DNA of 19,006 bases from CAWJHE01 sp964614855 (GTDB taxonomy: Bacteria; Chloroflexota; Anaerolineae; Anaerolineales; UBA4823), in assembly GCA_964614855.1 (NCBI GenBank), contig CAZTMX010000036.1, forward strand, positions 1 through 19,006, in the 5' to 3' direction. A model generated the notes under the pieces. It ran no database searches and was not told the DNA's origin. It saw only the letters and a list, made by a program, of their open reading frames with translations. Shown here piece by piece: positions 1-7,875 of this stretch (position 1 is the stretch's first letter; every line of letters begins with the position of its first letter). The translations under genes were made by a program, and so were the position numbers.

Positions 1-784
1 CCCGCCAAAAGGACAGCCAGATTTGCAGCTTTTCGCGCCAGGATGGGTCTCTGTATGGAGAATCCACATAAGAAAAACGATCCAACCGGTTTCCCGCCAG
101 GATGCTGGAAAGTTCATCCAACGCAGCCTGCCGTCGTTTGAATGCTTCTGGATCATGGAATAACCGGCTTGCATACCCGGGTCTACCGCCAGAAACATGG
201 GCCAGCAGGGAAGCCTGGTCTGCAGGAATACCGTACAGCTTCTGCAACCCCAGGCTGGTTTGCTCCACCGGCACAGCCCGCAACTGCAGCACTTCACAGC
301 GCGAGACTATGGTCGGCAATAACATCTCCGGGTTTTCCGCAGTCAGAAGGATCACCACTTGCGGTCCTGGTTCTTCCAGGGTTTTGAGCATGGCATTCAT
401 GGCGCCAATACTGGCTTGATCAAAATTGAGCAGCAAAGCCACCCGGTAACGCGCTGTGTAAGGCGACAGGGACAGGGTGTGTTGAAGATCTCGTACCTGT
501 TCAATTTTGACCAGCATGCCCGGTTCTTCCGCCTGCACCACAGACAGGTCAGGGTGTGCCATCCCATTGATTTGCCGGCAAGCCCTGCAACTTCCGCAGG
601 GGCGCTGCATTGGATCGGAATGCTCGCAATTCAGCGCCATGGCAAAGCGCAGCGCCAGGGTACGCCGTCCCACACCTTGTGCACCGCAAAATAAAAAGGC
701 ATGGCGCATCGCATCCGGTCGCAAATGTGCTCGCAAGGCATCTACAGCCCATTCATGCCCGATCATGTCCCAGTTCATAGACAT
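1..784 (-). CDS. holB: DNA polymerase III delta' subunit (HolB), partial, C-terminus beyond the left edge
   Basis: This is the clamp-loader delta' subunit, an AAA+ family protein that helps load the beta sliding clamp at replication forks. About 261 codons are present on the minus strand. The reading frame is open to base 1, so the C-terminal collar domain is cut off. Visible signs are a degenerate P-loop, GAQGVGRRT (residues 34-42), with Arg where Lys is usual; a four-cysteine zinc knuckle (C53, C63, C66, C69); a helix with KTLEEPG; and the SRC sensor/arginine-finger motif in PTIVSRCEV. The start is ATG 784, or ATG 778 two codons later, which gives the family-typical MNWDMIG; neither has a strong Shine-Dalgarno sequence. 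It is divergent from the helicase gene. The P-loop change suggests a non-hydrolysing subunit, as accepted for E. coli delta'. The identification is firm. Confidence 0.93.
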   Translation of the reverse strand, partial: MSMNWDMIGHEWAVDALRAHLRPDAMRHAFLFCGAQGVGRRTLALRFAMALNCEHSDPMQRPCGSCRACRQINGMAHPDLSVVQAEEPGMLVKIEQVRDLQHTLSLSPYTARYRVALLLNFDQASIGAMNAMLKTLEEPGPQVVILLTAENPEMLLPTIVSRCEVLQLRAVPVEQTSLGLQKLYGIPADQASLLAHVSGGRPGYASRLFHDPEAFKRRQAALDELSSILAGNRLDRFSYVDSPYRDPSWREKLQIWLSFWR

Positions 785-850
785 GATTTTAGCTTAGAGT
801 AGACAGAATAGCAACCGGCATCCAGATAATTGGATTTGTTCACCCCAGCC

Positions 851-880
851 TGAACAAGGTACAAAGGGCTGTGCTATAAT
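851..880 (+). promoter_or_regulatory. Promoter of the PcrA/UvrD helicase gene
   Basis: A perfect extended -10 element, TG-C-TATAAT, lies at 872-880. A partial -35, TGAACA (851-856, 4 of 6 consensus bases), is 18 bp upstream. Transcription would start near 887, about 20 nt before the helicase ATG. The site is in the 122-bp divergent region between holB and the helicase gene; I see no equally good promoter for holB there. Confidence 0.7.
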
Positions 881-906
881 CACCTGCCGGAACAATCAAC
901 AGATTT

Positions 907-3096
907 ATGACGATGGACATTATTAACTATCTCAACCCACAACAAAAAGAGGCCGTTACCGCGGGGTTGGGCCCCACCCTGGTACTGGCAGGACCTGGCT
1001 CCGGAAAGACACGCGTACTTACCCAGCGCGTCGCATACATCATCAGCGCCATGGGCGTGCGCCCTTACAACATCCTGGCAGTCACATTTACCAACAAAGC
1101 CGCCCGAGAGATAGAAAACAGGGTAGTTGATCTGGTTGGGGATATGGCGCGCGGGTTGACGCTGGGCACTTTTCATGCTGTTTGTGCCCGCATCCTGCGG
1201 CGTGAAGCCGACCACCTGCCGTTTAAATCTAACTTTGTTATTTTTGACGCCGATGACCAGGTCAGCCTGGTGAAGCAAGCCATCCGCGATCTCAATATCG
1301 ATGAGAAACGCTACCGCCCTGCTGGTGTACACAGCACTATCTCAAACGCCAAGAATGAGTTACTTATACCGGATACGTTTCCGGTGCAAAACTATCGCGA
1401 TGAAGTTGTGCAGCGGGTATTCAAACGCTATCAGGAGATGCTTCTCGCCAACAACGCCCTGGATTTTGATGACCTGCTGCTGTGGACCGCTCAACTACTG
1501 GAGAGTAACGAAGCTGTGCGCACACGCTATGCCCGGCGCTACGAGCACATCCTGGTGGATGAATTCCAGGACACCAACCAGGCGCAGTATAACCTACTCA
1601 AGCACCTGGCCTCCCACCACAGCAATATCTTTGTCGTTGGCGATACGGACCAATCGATCTACCGCTGGCGCGGGGCAGATTACCGCAATATCTTGCGTTT
1701 TCAAAAAGATTTCTCACAAGCCAGGACTATACTGCTTGAACAGAATTACCGCTCAACCCAAGCCATCCTGGATGTTGCCATGGCGGTGATCGACCGCAAC
1801 CCGCAGCGCACCAAGAAAAAGCTGTTTACCGAGCGCGGGGCAGGAAAGAAAGTGGTATTGCACGAGACACAGGATGACCGTGTTGAAGCCGCCTATGTGG
1901 TAGAAAAAATCGCCAGCATGGTAGGCAAGCGACAGGCAGAACCAGGGGATTTTGCCGTGATGTACCGCACCAACGCCCAATCCCGTATATTGGAAGAAGC
2001 TTTTTTGAAGGAAGGTTTACCTTACCGGTTGCTCGGCGCACAGCGCTTCTACGGCAGGCGGGAGGTCAAGGACATAATTGCCTACCTGCGGCTGGTGCAC
2101 AACCCGCAGGATGAAATCAGCCTGACGCGCGTGATCAATGTGCCCGCGCGCGGCATTGGCGAGAAAACCTACCAGGGGCTGCGCCAATACGCCAGCAATT
2201 TAGGTACTGCACCCGGTTCTCTACTACTTGAACTGACAAACCAACCAGAAGACCGCACACAACAAAACCTGCCGGGACGCGCAGGCGTGGTGGTGATGAA
2301 TTTCGCCCAGATGCTGCAGCGCTGGGTAAAGCAAAAAGATGACCTGGCCCCGCTGGCGCTCATGGATCGCATCATGGAAGACATCGAATATGCCGCTTAT
2401 ATCAACGACGGCACCGAAGAGGGAAATGACCGCTGGGAAAACGTAAACGAGTTGCGGCGGCTGGCAGCCGAACACCAGGATACAGGTCTGGAAGCCTTCC
2501 TGGAGCGGGTCGCCCTGGTTTCAGACCAGGACACCCTGGGGAACCAAACCAATGTCCCCACGCTGCTTACCCTGCACGCGGCTAAAGGGTTGGAATTTCC
2601 CGCAGTGATCATCGTGGGATTGAACGAGGGCACACTGCCTCACATTCGCTCTTTCGATGATCCCGAAGCCATGATGGAAGAACGGCGCCTTTTATACGTA
2701 GGCATCACCCGGGCAAAAGACCGTCTCTACCTGGTGCATGCACAAAATCGCAGCCAGTTTGGCGGAACAGAGCCCGTCGAGCCTTCGCGTTATATCGATG
2801 ATATCCCCAGCGAGTTGTTAGAGAACAGCCAACCGGTACGCCGGCTGCGCCGAGCGGATATGACTGCATCATCCAGTCCATACCGCTGGTCATCTCCCGC
2901 TGCTGCAACGCCGGCGCCAGAGCCAGAAATCCAGCGTTTCTCGCCTGGGCAAAAGGTCGAACACCCCAGTTGGGGCGGCGGGCTGGTACTCAACAGCCGC
3001 ATACAGGATGGGGATGAAATCCTGGATATTTTCTTCGAACAGGTTGGGCTCAAACGCGTGCTGGCATCGGCGGCAAACCTGACCCTGAAAGAATAA
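907..3096 (+). CDS. pcrA: ATP-dependent 3'-5' DNA helicase, UvrD/PcrA type
   Basis: This is a superfamily 1A helicase of 729 aa, the usual length for PcrA/UvrD. Such enzymes unwind DNA 3' to 5' in nucleotide-excision and mismatch repair and clear RecA or stalled polymerase from DNA. Motifs appear in order: the Q-motif region LNPQQKEAV (9-17), Walker A GPGSGKT (29-35), Walker B DEFQD (218-222), motif III VGDTDQSIYRWRGA, motif IV NYRST, motif V LHAAKGLEFPAV and motif VI VGITRAKDRLYL. The C-terminal 50 residues (PGQKVEHPSWGGG onward) form the Tudor-like domain known to bind RNA polymerase in PcrA. ATG 907 is used; ATG 913 is the alternative, and no good Shine-Dalgarno sequence is seen. It has its own promoter and is divergent from holB. 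PcrA versus UvrD naming is a convention outside model organisms. Confidence 0.95.
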   Translation: MTMDIINYLNPQQKEAVTAGLGPTLVLAGPGSGKTRVLTQRVAYIISAMGVRPYNILAVTFTNKAAREIENRVVDLVGDMARGLTLGTFHAVCARILRREADHLPFKSNFVIFDADDQVSLVKQAIRDLNIDEKRYRPAGVHSTISNAKNELLIPDTFPVQNYRDEVVQRVFKRYQEMLLANNALDFDDLLLWTAQLLESNEAVRTRYARRYEHILVDEFQDTNQAQYNLLKHLASHHSNIFVVGDTDQSIYRWRGADYRNILRFQKDFSQARTILLEQNYRSTQAILDVAMAVIDRNPQRTKKKLFTERGAGKKVVLHETQDDRVEAAYVVEKIASMVGKRQAEPGDFAVMYRTNAQSRILEEAFLKEGLPYRLLGAQRFYGRREVKDIIAYLRLVHNPQDEISLTRVINVPARGIGEKTYQGLRQYASNLGTAPGSLLLELTNQPEDRTQQNLPGRAGVVVMNFAQMLQRWVKQKDDLAPLALMDRIMEDIEYAAYINDGTEEGNDRWENVNELRRLAAEHQDTGLEAFLERVALVSDQDTLGNQTNVPTLLTLHAAKGLEFPAVIIVGLNEGTLPHIRSFDDPEAMMEERRLLYVGITRAKDRLYLVHAQNRSQFGGTEPVEPSRYIDDIPSELLENSQPVRRLRRADMTASSSPYRWSSPAAATPAPEPEIQRFSPGQKVEHPSWGGGLVLNSRIQDGDEILDIFFEQVGLKRVLASAANLTLKE

Positions 3097-3137
3097 TCCC
3101 TTTCATGCCAGCATCTACTCTTGCCCTCGTTTATTGC

Positions 3138-3166
3138 TTTACGCTTCGCCGTTCACAGCTTATAAT
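3138..3166 (+). promoter_or_regulatory. Promoter of the tsaE-tsaB-rimI-udg operon
   Basis: TTTACG (3138-3143, 4 of 6) is followed by a 17-bp spacer and a perfect TATAAT (3161-3166). Initiation would fall near 3173, three bases before ATG 3176. The long reading frame that opens at 3134 therefore cannot mark the true start of tsaE on this transcript. Confidence 0.7.
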
Positions 3167-3175
3167 CCAAACAGA

Positions 3176-3673
3176 ATGCCTATTTTGAAGTCGCAATCGA
3201 TGGAATTTATCAGCCGCAGTGCTGAACAAACCCGTAGGGCTGGGATGCGCCTGGGCGGGTTGCTGCAGCCCGGCGATGTGATCGGTCTGGTTGGAGATCT
3301 GGGTTCCGGAAAAACCACCTTGGTGCAAGGCATTGCTGCAGGCTGGGGTTCATTAGACCAGGTTTCCAGCCCCACCTTTGTCCTGGTAAATGTCTATCGC
3401 CGTCCTGACCAGGGAAAGCTGTACCACCTGGACGCCTACCGCCTCTCAAACGCACAAGAAGCAGAGGACCTGGATTTGGAAGCGATGATGGAAAGCGGGC
3501 CGTTAATCATCGAGTGGGGTGACCGCATCAGCAGCGTCTTACCTGATGAGCGGTTGTGGCTAAAGATCAAGTGGATGGATGAAAACCAGCGCGACTTTCT
3601 CTTCACCGCCTTTGGGGCTCGCTATGAGAGCTTGCTGGCCGAATTCCGCCGCCGTGTTTTTGGAGTAGCATGA
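3176..3673 (+). CDS. tsaE: tRNA threonylcarbamoyladenosine biosynthesis ATPase TsaE
   Basis: TsaE is the P-loop ATPase that works with TsaD and TsaB in making t6A37, a tRNA modification needed for accurate reading of ANN codons. From ATG 3176 it has 165 aa, normal for the family. It shows Walker A GDLGSGKTT (40-48), the family motifs SSPTFVLVNVY and HLDAYRL, and EWGDRI near the C-terminus. The frame is open back to 3134, but a promoter covers 3138-3166. I therefore take ATG 3176, which would be almost leaderless, or ATG 3200 (MEFISRSAEQT), which fits the family N-terminus best. The stop overlaps the tsaB start as ATGA, indicating translational coupling. tsaD is not in the window. Confidence 0.93.
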   Translation: MPILKSQSMEFISRSAEQTRRAGMRLGGLLQPGDVIGLVGDLGSGKTTLVQGIAAGWGSLDQVSSPTFVLVNVYRRPDQGKLYHLDAYRLSNAQEAEDLDLEAMMESGPLIIEWGDRISSVLPDERLWLKIKWMDENQRDFLFTAFGARYESLLAEFRRRVFGVA

Positions 3674-4359
3674 TTCGCTCATCTGCATCAACCCTGTTGG
3701 CATTAGATACCTCCACCCGCGCCGTAGGACTGGCTTTGTATAACGGCGCGCAGGTCGTCAACGAGACCATGTGGCTCAGCCGGGATTTCCATACGGTGGA
3801 ATTAGCACCTGCAGTCTATGAGGCATTGCAAAAAGGCGGGTTGGAAGCCAAGGATATTTGTGCAGTCGCGGTGGCGCTTGGCCCAGGCTCGTTTACCGGC
3901 TTGCGTATCGGGCTGGCGCTGGCAAAAGGCCTGGCAATTGTCCGGCATATCCCAATGGTTGGCATCCCTTCATTGGATTGCCTGGCAGCCGGGCAATCTG
4001 CAACCCAGCTCCCCCTGGCAGCAGTTTTGCGAGCCGGTCGCGGGCGTTTGGCTGTGGGCTGGTACCACTATGAAAGGGACTCATGGGGCACTTCCCAACA
4101 GATTGAAGTGCTAACCCCTGAGGCTCTGGCGCAGAAAATCCAGGAACCAACCCTGGTTTGCGGTGAGCTCAGCCGCGAAGAGCGCGAACTACTCCAGCAA
4201 GGATACCCATTAGTCCAAATAGCTTCGCCGGCGCAGTGTGTACGCCGCCCCGCGCACCTGGCAGAATTGGGGTGGCAGCGTTGGCAAAGCGGGAAAGTTG
4301 ATGACCCGGCGTCCCTGGCTCCTATCTATTTACACTACAACGATCCCATCCCAGGATAG
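3670..4359 (+). CDS. tsaB: tRNA threonylcarbamoyladenosine biosynthesis protein TsaB
   Basis: TsaB is the inactive ASKHA-fold partner that dimerises with TsaD, the catalytic subunit of t6A synthesis. This copy has 229 aa, the normal size. The N-terminal LALDTST (10-16) is the phosphate-1-like strand. The signature GPGSFTGLR (71-79) followed by IGLALAKGLA is diagnostic of TsaB/YeaZ. It lies directly after tsaE with a 4-nt overlap, and rimI starts 3 nt after its stop. This is the classic tsaE-tsaB-rimI order found in many bacteria. No irregularity is visible. Confidence 0.93.
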   Translation: MIRSSASTLLALDTSTRAVGLALYNGAQVVNETMWLSRDFHTVELAPAVYEALQKGGLEAKDICAVAVALGPGSFTGLRIGLALAKGLAIVRHIPMVGIPSLDCLAAGQSATQLPLAAVLRAGRGRLAVGWYHYERDSWGTSQQIEVLTPEALAQKIQEPTLVCGELSREERELLQQGYPLVQIASPAQCVRRPAHLAELGWQRWQSGKVDDPASLAPIYLHYNDPIPG

Positions 4360-4362
4360 GTT

Positions 4363-4911
4363 TTGCGACCATTGACCCCAACCCTGGTTATCCGCCCAAT
4401 GCAGGCATCAGACCTGGAACAGGTGAAGGCGATCGACCGCCTGTCTTTTAGCCTGCCCTGGCCTGACAGCGCTTTCGAATTTGAACTGTTCGAGAATAAT
4501 TCTTCTATGCTTTGGGTGGCAGAAATTTCGCCGCCAGGTGAGATATCCAGAATCATCGGCGTGATCGTCATCTGGTTCATTCTAGATGAAGCACATATCG
4601 CCACCATCGCAGTACACCCTGACGAACGCGGGCAAGGTGCAGCACAGGAGTTAATGGCTACGGCGCTGATCGCCGTGGTCCAAAGAGGCATGCTCCAGGC
4701 AACACTGGAGGTGCGTGCCTCGAATATCATCGCCCAAAAGCTGTACCGCCATTTCGGTTTCGAAATCGTTGGCCGGAGGATACGCTATTATCAGGACAAC
4801 AATGAAGATGCCCTGATTATGACGCTCAGCCGGTTGGATCAGGAGTACCTGAGCTGGCTTGAAACCGGTGCTTGGAAACATGCAGCCCTGGTGGAAGGAG
4901 AAAATTCATGA
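4363..4911 (+). CDS. rimI: Ribosomal protein S18-alanine N-acetyltransferase RimI (GNAT family)
   Basis: RimI is a GNAT acetyltransferase that acetylates the N-terminal alanine of ribosomal protein S18. The acetyl-CoA loop is ERGQGAAQEL (from residue 88), after the strand IATIAVHPD. The C-terminal signature is complete: VRASN, AQKLYRHFGF, RRIRYY, NEDALIM. The predicted start is TTG 4363, 3 nt after the tsaB stop, with AGGA six bases upstream. The next in-frame ATG (4399) would cut into the first GNAT strand (LVIRPMQASDL), so TTG is preferred. The length of 182 aa is slightly over the usual 150-160. Its end overlaps the next gene as ATGA. Context (tsaE-tsaB-rimI) supports RimI over a generic GNAT. 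Confidence 0.88.
   Translation: MRPLTPTLVIRPMQASDLEQVKAIDRLSFSLPWPDSAFEFELFENNSSMLWVAEISPPGEISRIIGVIVIWFILDEAHIATIAVHPDERGQGAAQELMATALIAVVQRGMLQATLEVRASNIIAQKLYRHFGFEIVGRRIRYYQDNNEDALIMTLSRLDQEYLSWLETGAWKHAALVEGENS
4893..4900 (+). promoter_or_regulatory. Strong Shine-Dalgarno that fixes the glycosylase start
   Basis: GGAAGGAG ends 7 nt before ATG 4908. It supports that start over the upstream in-frame ATG at 4872. Confidence 0.75.
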
Positions 4912-5534
4912 CATCCGACGAAGTCTTAAAACAAGTTGCTGCAGAAGTAAGCGTGTGCACCCGTTGCGGCTTGCATTATTCACGCAAAAATGCTGTACCG
5001 GGTGAGGGGCCTACAAATGCAGAAATTATGTTCATCGGTGAAGGTCCTGGTTTTCACGAAAATGAGCAGGGACGTCCCTTTGTCGGTGCAGCTGGTAAGT
5101 TCTTGGAAGAGCTTTTAACGGGAATTGGGTTTAGACGAAACCAGGTGTTTATCTGTAATGTGGTCAAGTGCCGCCCGCCGGAAAACCGCGATCCGCTCCC
5201 CGAAGAGCTGGCTGCCTGCAGCGATTACCTGGAGCGCCAGATCCAGGCAATCAGCCCCAAGGTGATCGTCACCCTGGGACGCTATTCAATGGCCAGGTTT
5301 CTACCGTATGCCAAAATCAGCGATATCCACGGACAGGCTGTGAAAGTGCAAAACCGGTTGGTAGTTGCCATGTATCACCCGGCTGCTGCCTTACACCAGC
5401 GCTCCTTGAAGTCAACCATTGAAGCTGACTTTGCTCGCCTGCCGGAGCTGATTGCCAAAGCTGACCAGGCAAAAGAGGCCAGCAAACCCGAACCGGAAGA
5501 AAAACAGGAGCCCAAGCAACTCAGCCTATTCTAG
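4908..5534 (+). CDS. Uracil-DNA glycosylase, family 4 (4Fe-4S), with C-terminal clamp-binding motif
   Basis: This is a family 4 uracil-DNA glycosylase of 208 aa, which removes uracil from DNA to start base-excision repair. Four cysteines at C17, C20, C88 and C104 match the iron-sulfur ligands of the family. Motif 1 is GEGPGFHENEQGRPFVGAAG (44-63), followed by NVVKCRPPENRDP and the substrate-binding YHPAAALHQ. After the domain comes a charged, probably disordered tail rich in Glu, Lys and Pro that ends exactly in QLSLF. This equals the beta-clamp consensus QL(S/D)LF and suggests tethering to the replication clamp. It overlaps rimI as ATGA, so a repair gene closes the t6A operon. The family is firm; the clamp role is inferred. 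Confidence 0.93.
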   Translation: MTSDEVLKQVAAEVSVCTRCGLHYSRKNAVPGEGPTNAEIMFIGEGPGFHENEQGRPFVGAAGKFLEELLTGIGFRRNQVFICNVVKCRPPENRDPLPEELAACSDYLERQIQAISPKVIVTLGRYSMARFLPYAKISDIHGQAVKVQNRLVVAMYHPAAALHQRSLKSTIEADFARLPELIAKADQAKEASKPEPEEKQEPKQLSLF

Positions 5535-5552
5535 GCTGTGGGAATAATTCGT

Positions 5553-6443
5553 ATGCCCGGCATTCGCGCTTTTTACGATAAGCTGCCTGAAAGCTTGCGC
5601 ATTTCCTTAAGAGGAATGCTGCCGGGACGCTTTTTGCGCTGGTATGCCCACCAGAAAACGGATGTTTACCTGATTTCGTACCCGAAATGCGGTCGTACCT
5701 GGCTGAGGTTGATGATTGGTAAAACGATCGCCGGGTTTTATTCTCTACCAGAAACTGAAGATCTCTTGTTCTTACGCTGGAAAGACAGGGTTCACCCAGA
5801 GGTTCCCCACATTACAGTCGTTCACGATAACCGCCCCATGTTACGCACATCCGATGAACTAGAGACCTCAAAAATCCAATACAAAGACAAAAAAGTAATC
5901 TTCCTGGTGCGAGATCCGCGCGATGTGGTGGTTTCCAGCTATTTCGAGATGAGTAAGCGCGGCGATTTGTTTGGCGATAACCCGTATGAAACTCAAAAAG
6001 GTGTTTTCAAAGGCAGCTTGCAAGAATTTATCTTCCAAAAGCGCAGCGGAATTGATACAATCATCCGGTACTACAATATCTGGGCAGATAACCGGTCCAT
6101 CCCAGCTGGCTTTTTACTGGTACGCTACGAAGACCTGCGCTCAGATACAGCAAGCGAAATGTGGCGCATCATGGATTTTCTTGGATTGCAGACGGTCTCG
6201 CAAGAAGCCATCCAGTCAGCCGTGGCGTACGCATCATTTGAGAATATGCGCAAAATGGAAACAGAGGGGTTTGTACAGGACGGGATGCTGAAGCCGGCTG
6301 ACAGACAGGACCAGGAATCCTACAAGACCCGCAAGGGAAAAGTACACGGCTACAAGGATTATTTATCTGAAACTGATATTCAACGAATCAATACAAAAAT
6401 TCAAAAAGACTTATCCAGCTACTTTGGTTACCACAACCCGTAA
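5553..6443 (+). CDS. PAPS-dependent sulfotransferase
   Basis: A sulfotransferase of the Sulfotransfer_1 type, which moves sulfate from PAPS to a hydroxyl or amine. Positions here count from the alternative GTG start at 5538. The 5'-phosphosulfate loop is YPKCGRTWLRL (48-58), and the 3'-phosphate site is RDPRDVVVSSY (125-135). A C-terminal RKGKVHGYKDYL matches the conserved RKG region. Start choice: GTG 5538 is 3 nt after the glycosylase stop but has no Shine-Dalgarno sequence; ATG 5553 has GGGA nine bases upstream and is used here, giving 296 aa. No signal peptide or membrane segment is evident, so it is cytoplasmic. It begins a glycan gene run, so its acceptor may be a sugar or lipid-linked glycan. 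The sequence does not show the acceptor. Confidence 0.87.
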   Translation: MPGIRAFYDKLPESLRISLRGMLPGRFLRWYAHQKTDVYLISYPKCGRTWLRLMIGKTIAGFYSLPETEDLLFLRWKDRVHPEVPHITVVHDNRPMLRTSDELETSKIQYKDKKVIFLVRDPRDVVVSSYFEMSKRGDLFGDNPYETQKGVFKGSLQEFIFQKRSGIDTIIRYYNIWADNRSIPAGFLLVRYEDLRSDTASEMWRIMDFLGLQTVSQEAIQSAVAYASFENMRKMETEGFVQDGMLKPADRQDQESYKTRKGKVHGYKDYLSETDIQRINTKIQKDLSSYFGYHNP

Positions 6444-6489
6444 GCGACAGTAGAATGGTAAAAACCTAGTGATCAAGAAGGTAAATAAG

Positions 6490-7809
6490 ATGACAGCAGC
6501 AAAAGAAAAACTTATCAGCCAATTGCACAATCGCACTGCCAGGGTAGGGATTTTGGGCCTGGGGTATGTTGGCCTACCGCTCGCCGTGGTTTTCGCTGAA
6601 GCAGGTTTCCACGTCACCGGCATCGACCCGGATAAACGTAAAGTCGACACCATCCTGCGCAAAGAAAGCCATATCCAAGATGTACCCAGCGAGCAGGTTG
6701 CCAGGTTGGTCGAAGCAGGCAGATTGCACGCCACGACTGATTTTTCAGTCTTGCAGGATGTTGATGCAGTGAGTATATGTGTCCCCACACCGCTGCGTAA
6801 GACTGGCGACCCCGATCTTTCATATATCATCTCAGCCACAGATGAATTGGCAAAGTACATGCATCCGGATATGGTAGTCGTGCTTGAATCAACCACATAC
6901 CCCGGCACCACGCGCGAAGTATTACTCCCCAAGCTGGGTGATGAATTGGGGTTGGTAGCCGGCGAGAACCTGTTCCTGGCATTTTCACCCGAGCGTGTCG
7001 ATCCGGGCCGGAAAGATTGGACGACATTGAACACACCAAAAGTCATTGGAGGCATTACCGAGGATTGCAGTGATGTGGCTGCTGCCTGGTATGGGTATGC
7101 GCTGCAGACAGTGGTACGCGTATCTTCCGCCGAGGTAGCGGAAATGGCCAAGCTGCTGGAGAACACATTCCGTATGATCAATATCGGTCTGGTCAACGAG
7201 ATGGCATTGATGTGCAACCGTTTGGGTGTGGATGTTTGGGAAGTGATCGACGCGGCTGCGACAAAACCCTTTGGCTTTATGAAATTCACACCGGGCCCTG
7301 GTCTGGGCGGGCATTGTATCCCGATCGATCCTTTGTACCTATCCTGGAAACTGCGCGCATTGAACTACACAGCTCGCTTTATCGAGCTGGCTTCCGAGAT
7401 AAACACCAATATGCCGCGTTACGTGGTTGGGCGCGTACAGGATGGGCTGAATGATCAACAAAAATCGCTCAAAGGCAGCCAGGTATTGGTGCTGGGAGCA
7501 GCGTATAAGGCAGATATTGATGATGTACGCGAGTCGCCTGCCCTGGATGTCATCGGCATGCTGATCCAAAAAGGCGCCCTGGTCAGTTACCACGACCCAT
7601 ATATCCCCAGGTTACGGCACGACACATGGGATCTTTCCAGCGTCGGAGATTTAATGAAAGCGGTACGTGAAGCGGACTGCGTGGTAATCATCACCAATCA
7701 CAGCAGCTATGACTATCCAGCTATCCTGGAAAGCGCCAAACTCATCGTGGATACCCGCAATGCACTGGGGAATACCGGACGGGACAATCCGAAGGTTGTC
7801 CGCCTGTAA
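6490..7809 (+). CDS. UDP-N-acetylglucosamine (or hexose) 6-dehydrogenase, WbpA-like
   Basis: A UDP-sugar 6-dehydrogenase oxidises the C6 alcohol of a UDP-hexose to a carboxylate with two NAD+. The N-terminal Rossmann motif is GLGYVGLPLA. Further motifs are ESTTYPGTT, FSPERVDPG and PKVIGG. The catalytic cysteine is C276 in GLGGHCIPIDP, followed by the C-terminal UDP-binding domain (GAAYKADIDDVRESPAL). The SPERVDPG and GGHCIPIDP variants favour the UDP-GlcNAc 6-dehydrogenase branch over UDP-glucose dehydrogenase, but the substrate is not proved. ATG 6490 is used because GAAGG lies 8 nt upstream; GTG 6469 is the outer alternative. The product has 439 aa, normal for the family. The next gene, an epimerase, probably uses its product. 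Confidence 0.9.
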   Translation: MTAAKEKLISQLHNRTARVGILGLGYVGLPLAVVFAEAGFHVTGIDPDKRKVDTILRKESHIQDVPSEQVARLVEAGRLHATTDFSVLQDVDAVSICVPTPLRKTGDPDLSYIISATDELAKYMHPDMVVVLESTTYPGTTREVLLPKLGDELGLVAGENLFLAFSPERVDPGRKDWTTLNTPKVIGGITEDCSDVAAAWYGYALQTVVRVSSAEVAEMAKLLENTFRMINIGLVNEMALMCNRLGVDVWEVIDAAATKPFGFMKFTPGPGLGGHCIPIDPLYLSWKLRALNYTARFIELASEINTNMPRYVVGRVQDGLNDQQKSLKGSQVLVLGAAYKADIDDVRESPALDVIGMLIQKGALVSYHDPYIPRLRHDTWDLSSVGDLMKAVREADCVVIITNHSSYDYPAILESAKLIVDTRNALGNTGRDNPKVVRL

Positions 7810-7875
7810 ATCACGGTTACAGTCGACTGCGCTCGAGAAAATCCTCAGCGCCGTCTGCAAACAGGAGTTGGTCTT

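Noticed and set aside
102..797. Several overlapping plus-strand frames of 80-110 codons at the left end
   Set aside because: They lie antisense to holB, whose frame has unmistakable family motifs; their translations look random.
3086..3105. 6-bp inverted repeat (TGAAAG/CTTTCA) at the end of the helicase gene as a terminator
   Set aside because: The stem is AT-rich and short, the loop is 8 nt and no T-tract follows.
6411..7289. A 292-codon minus-strand frame with many Ser and Thr
   Set aside because: It is the shadow of the UDP-sugar dehydrogenase gene; it has no domain-like pattern and no ribosome binding site.
7820..7829. 10-bp palindrome CAGTCGACTG between dehydrogenase and epimerase genes
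   Set aside because: It is too short, with no second copy nearby and no promoter to act on; chance is a sufficient explanation.
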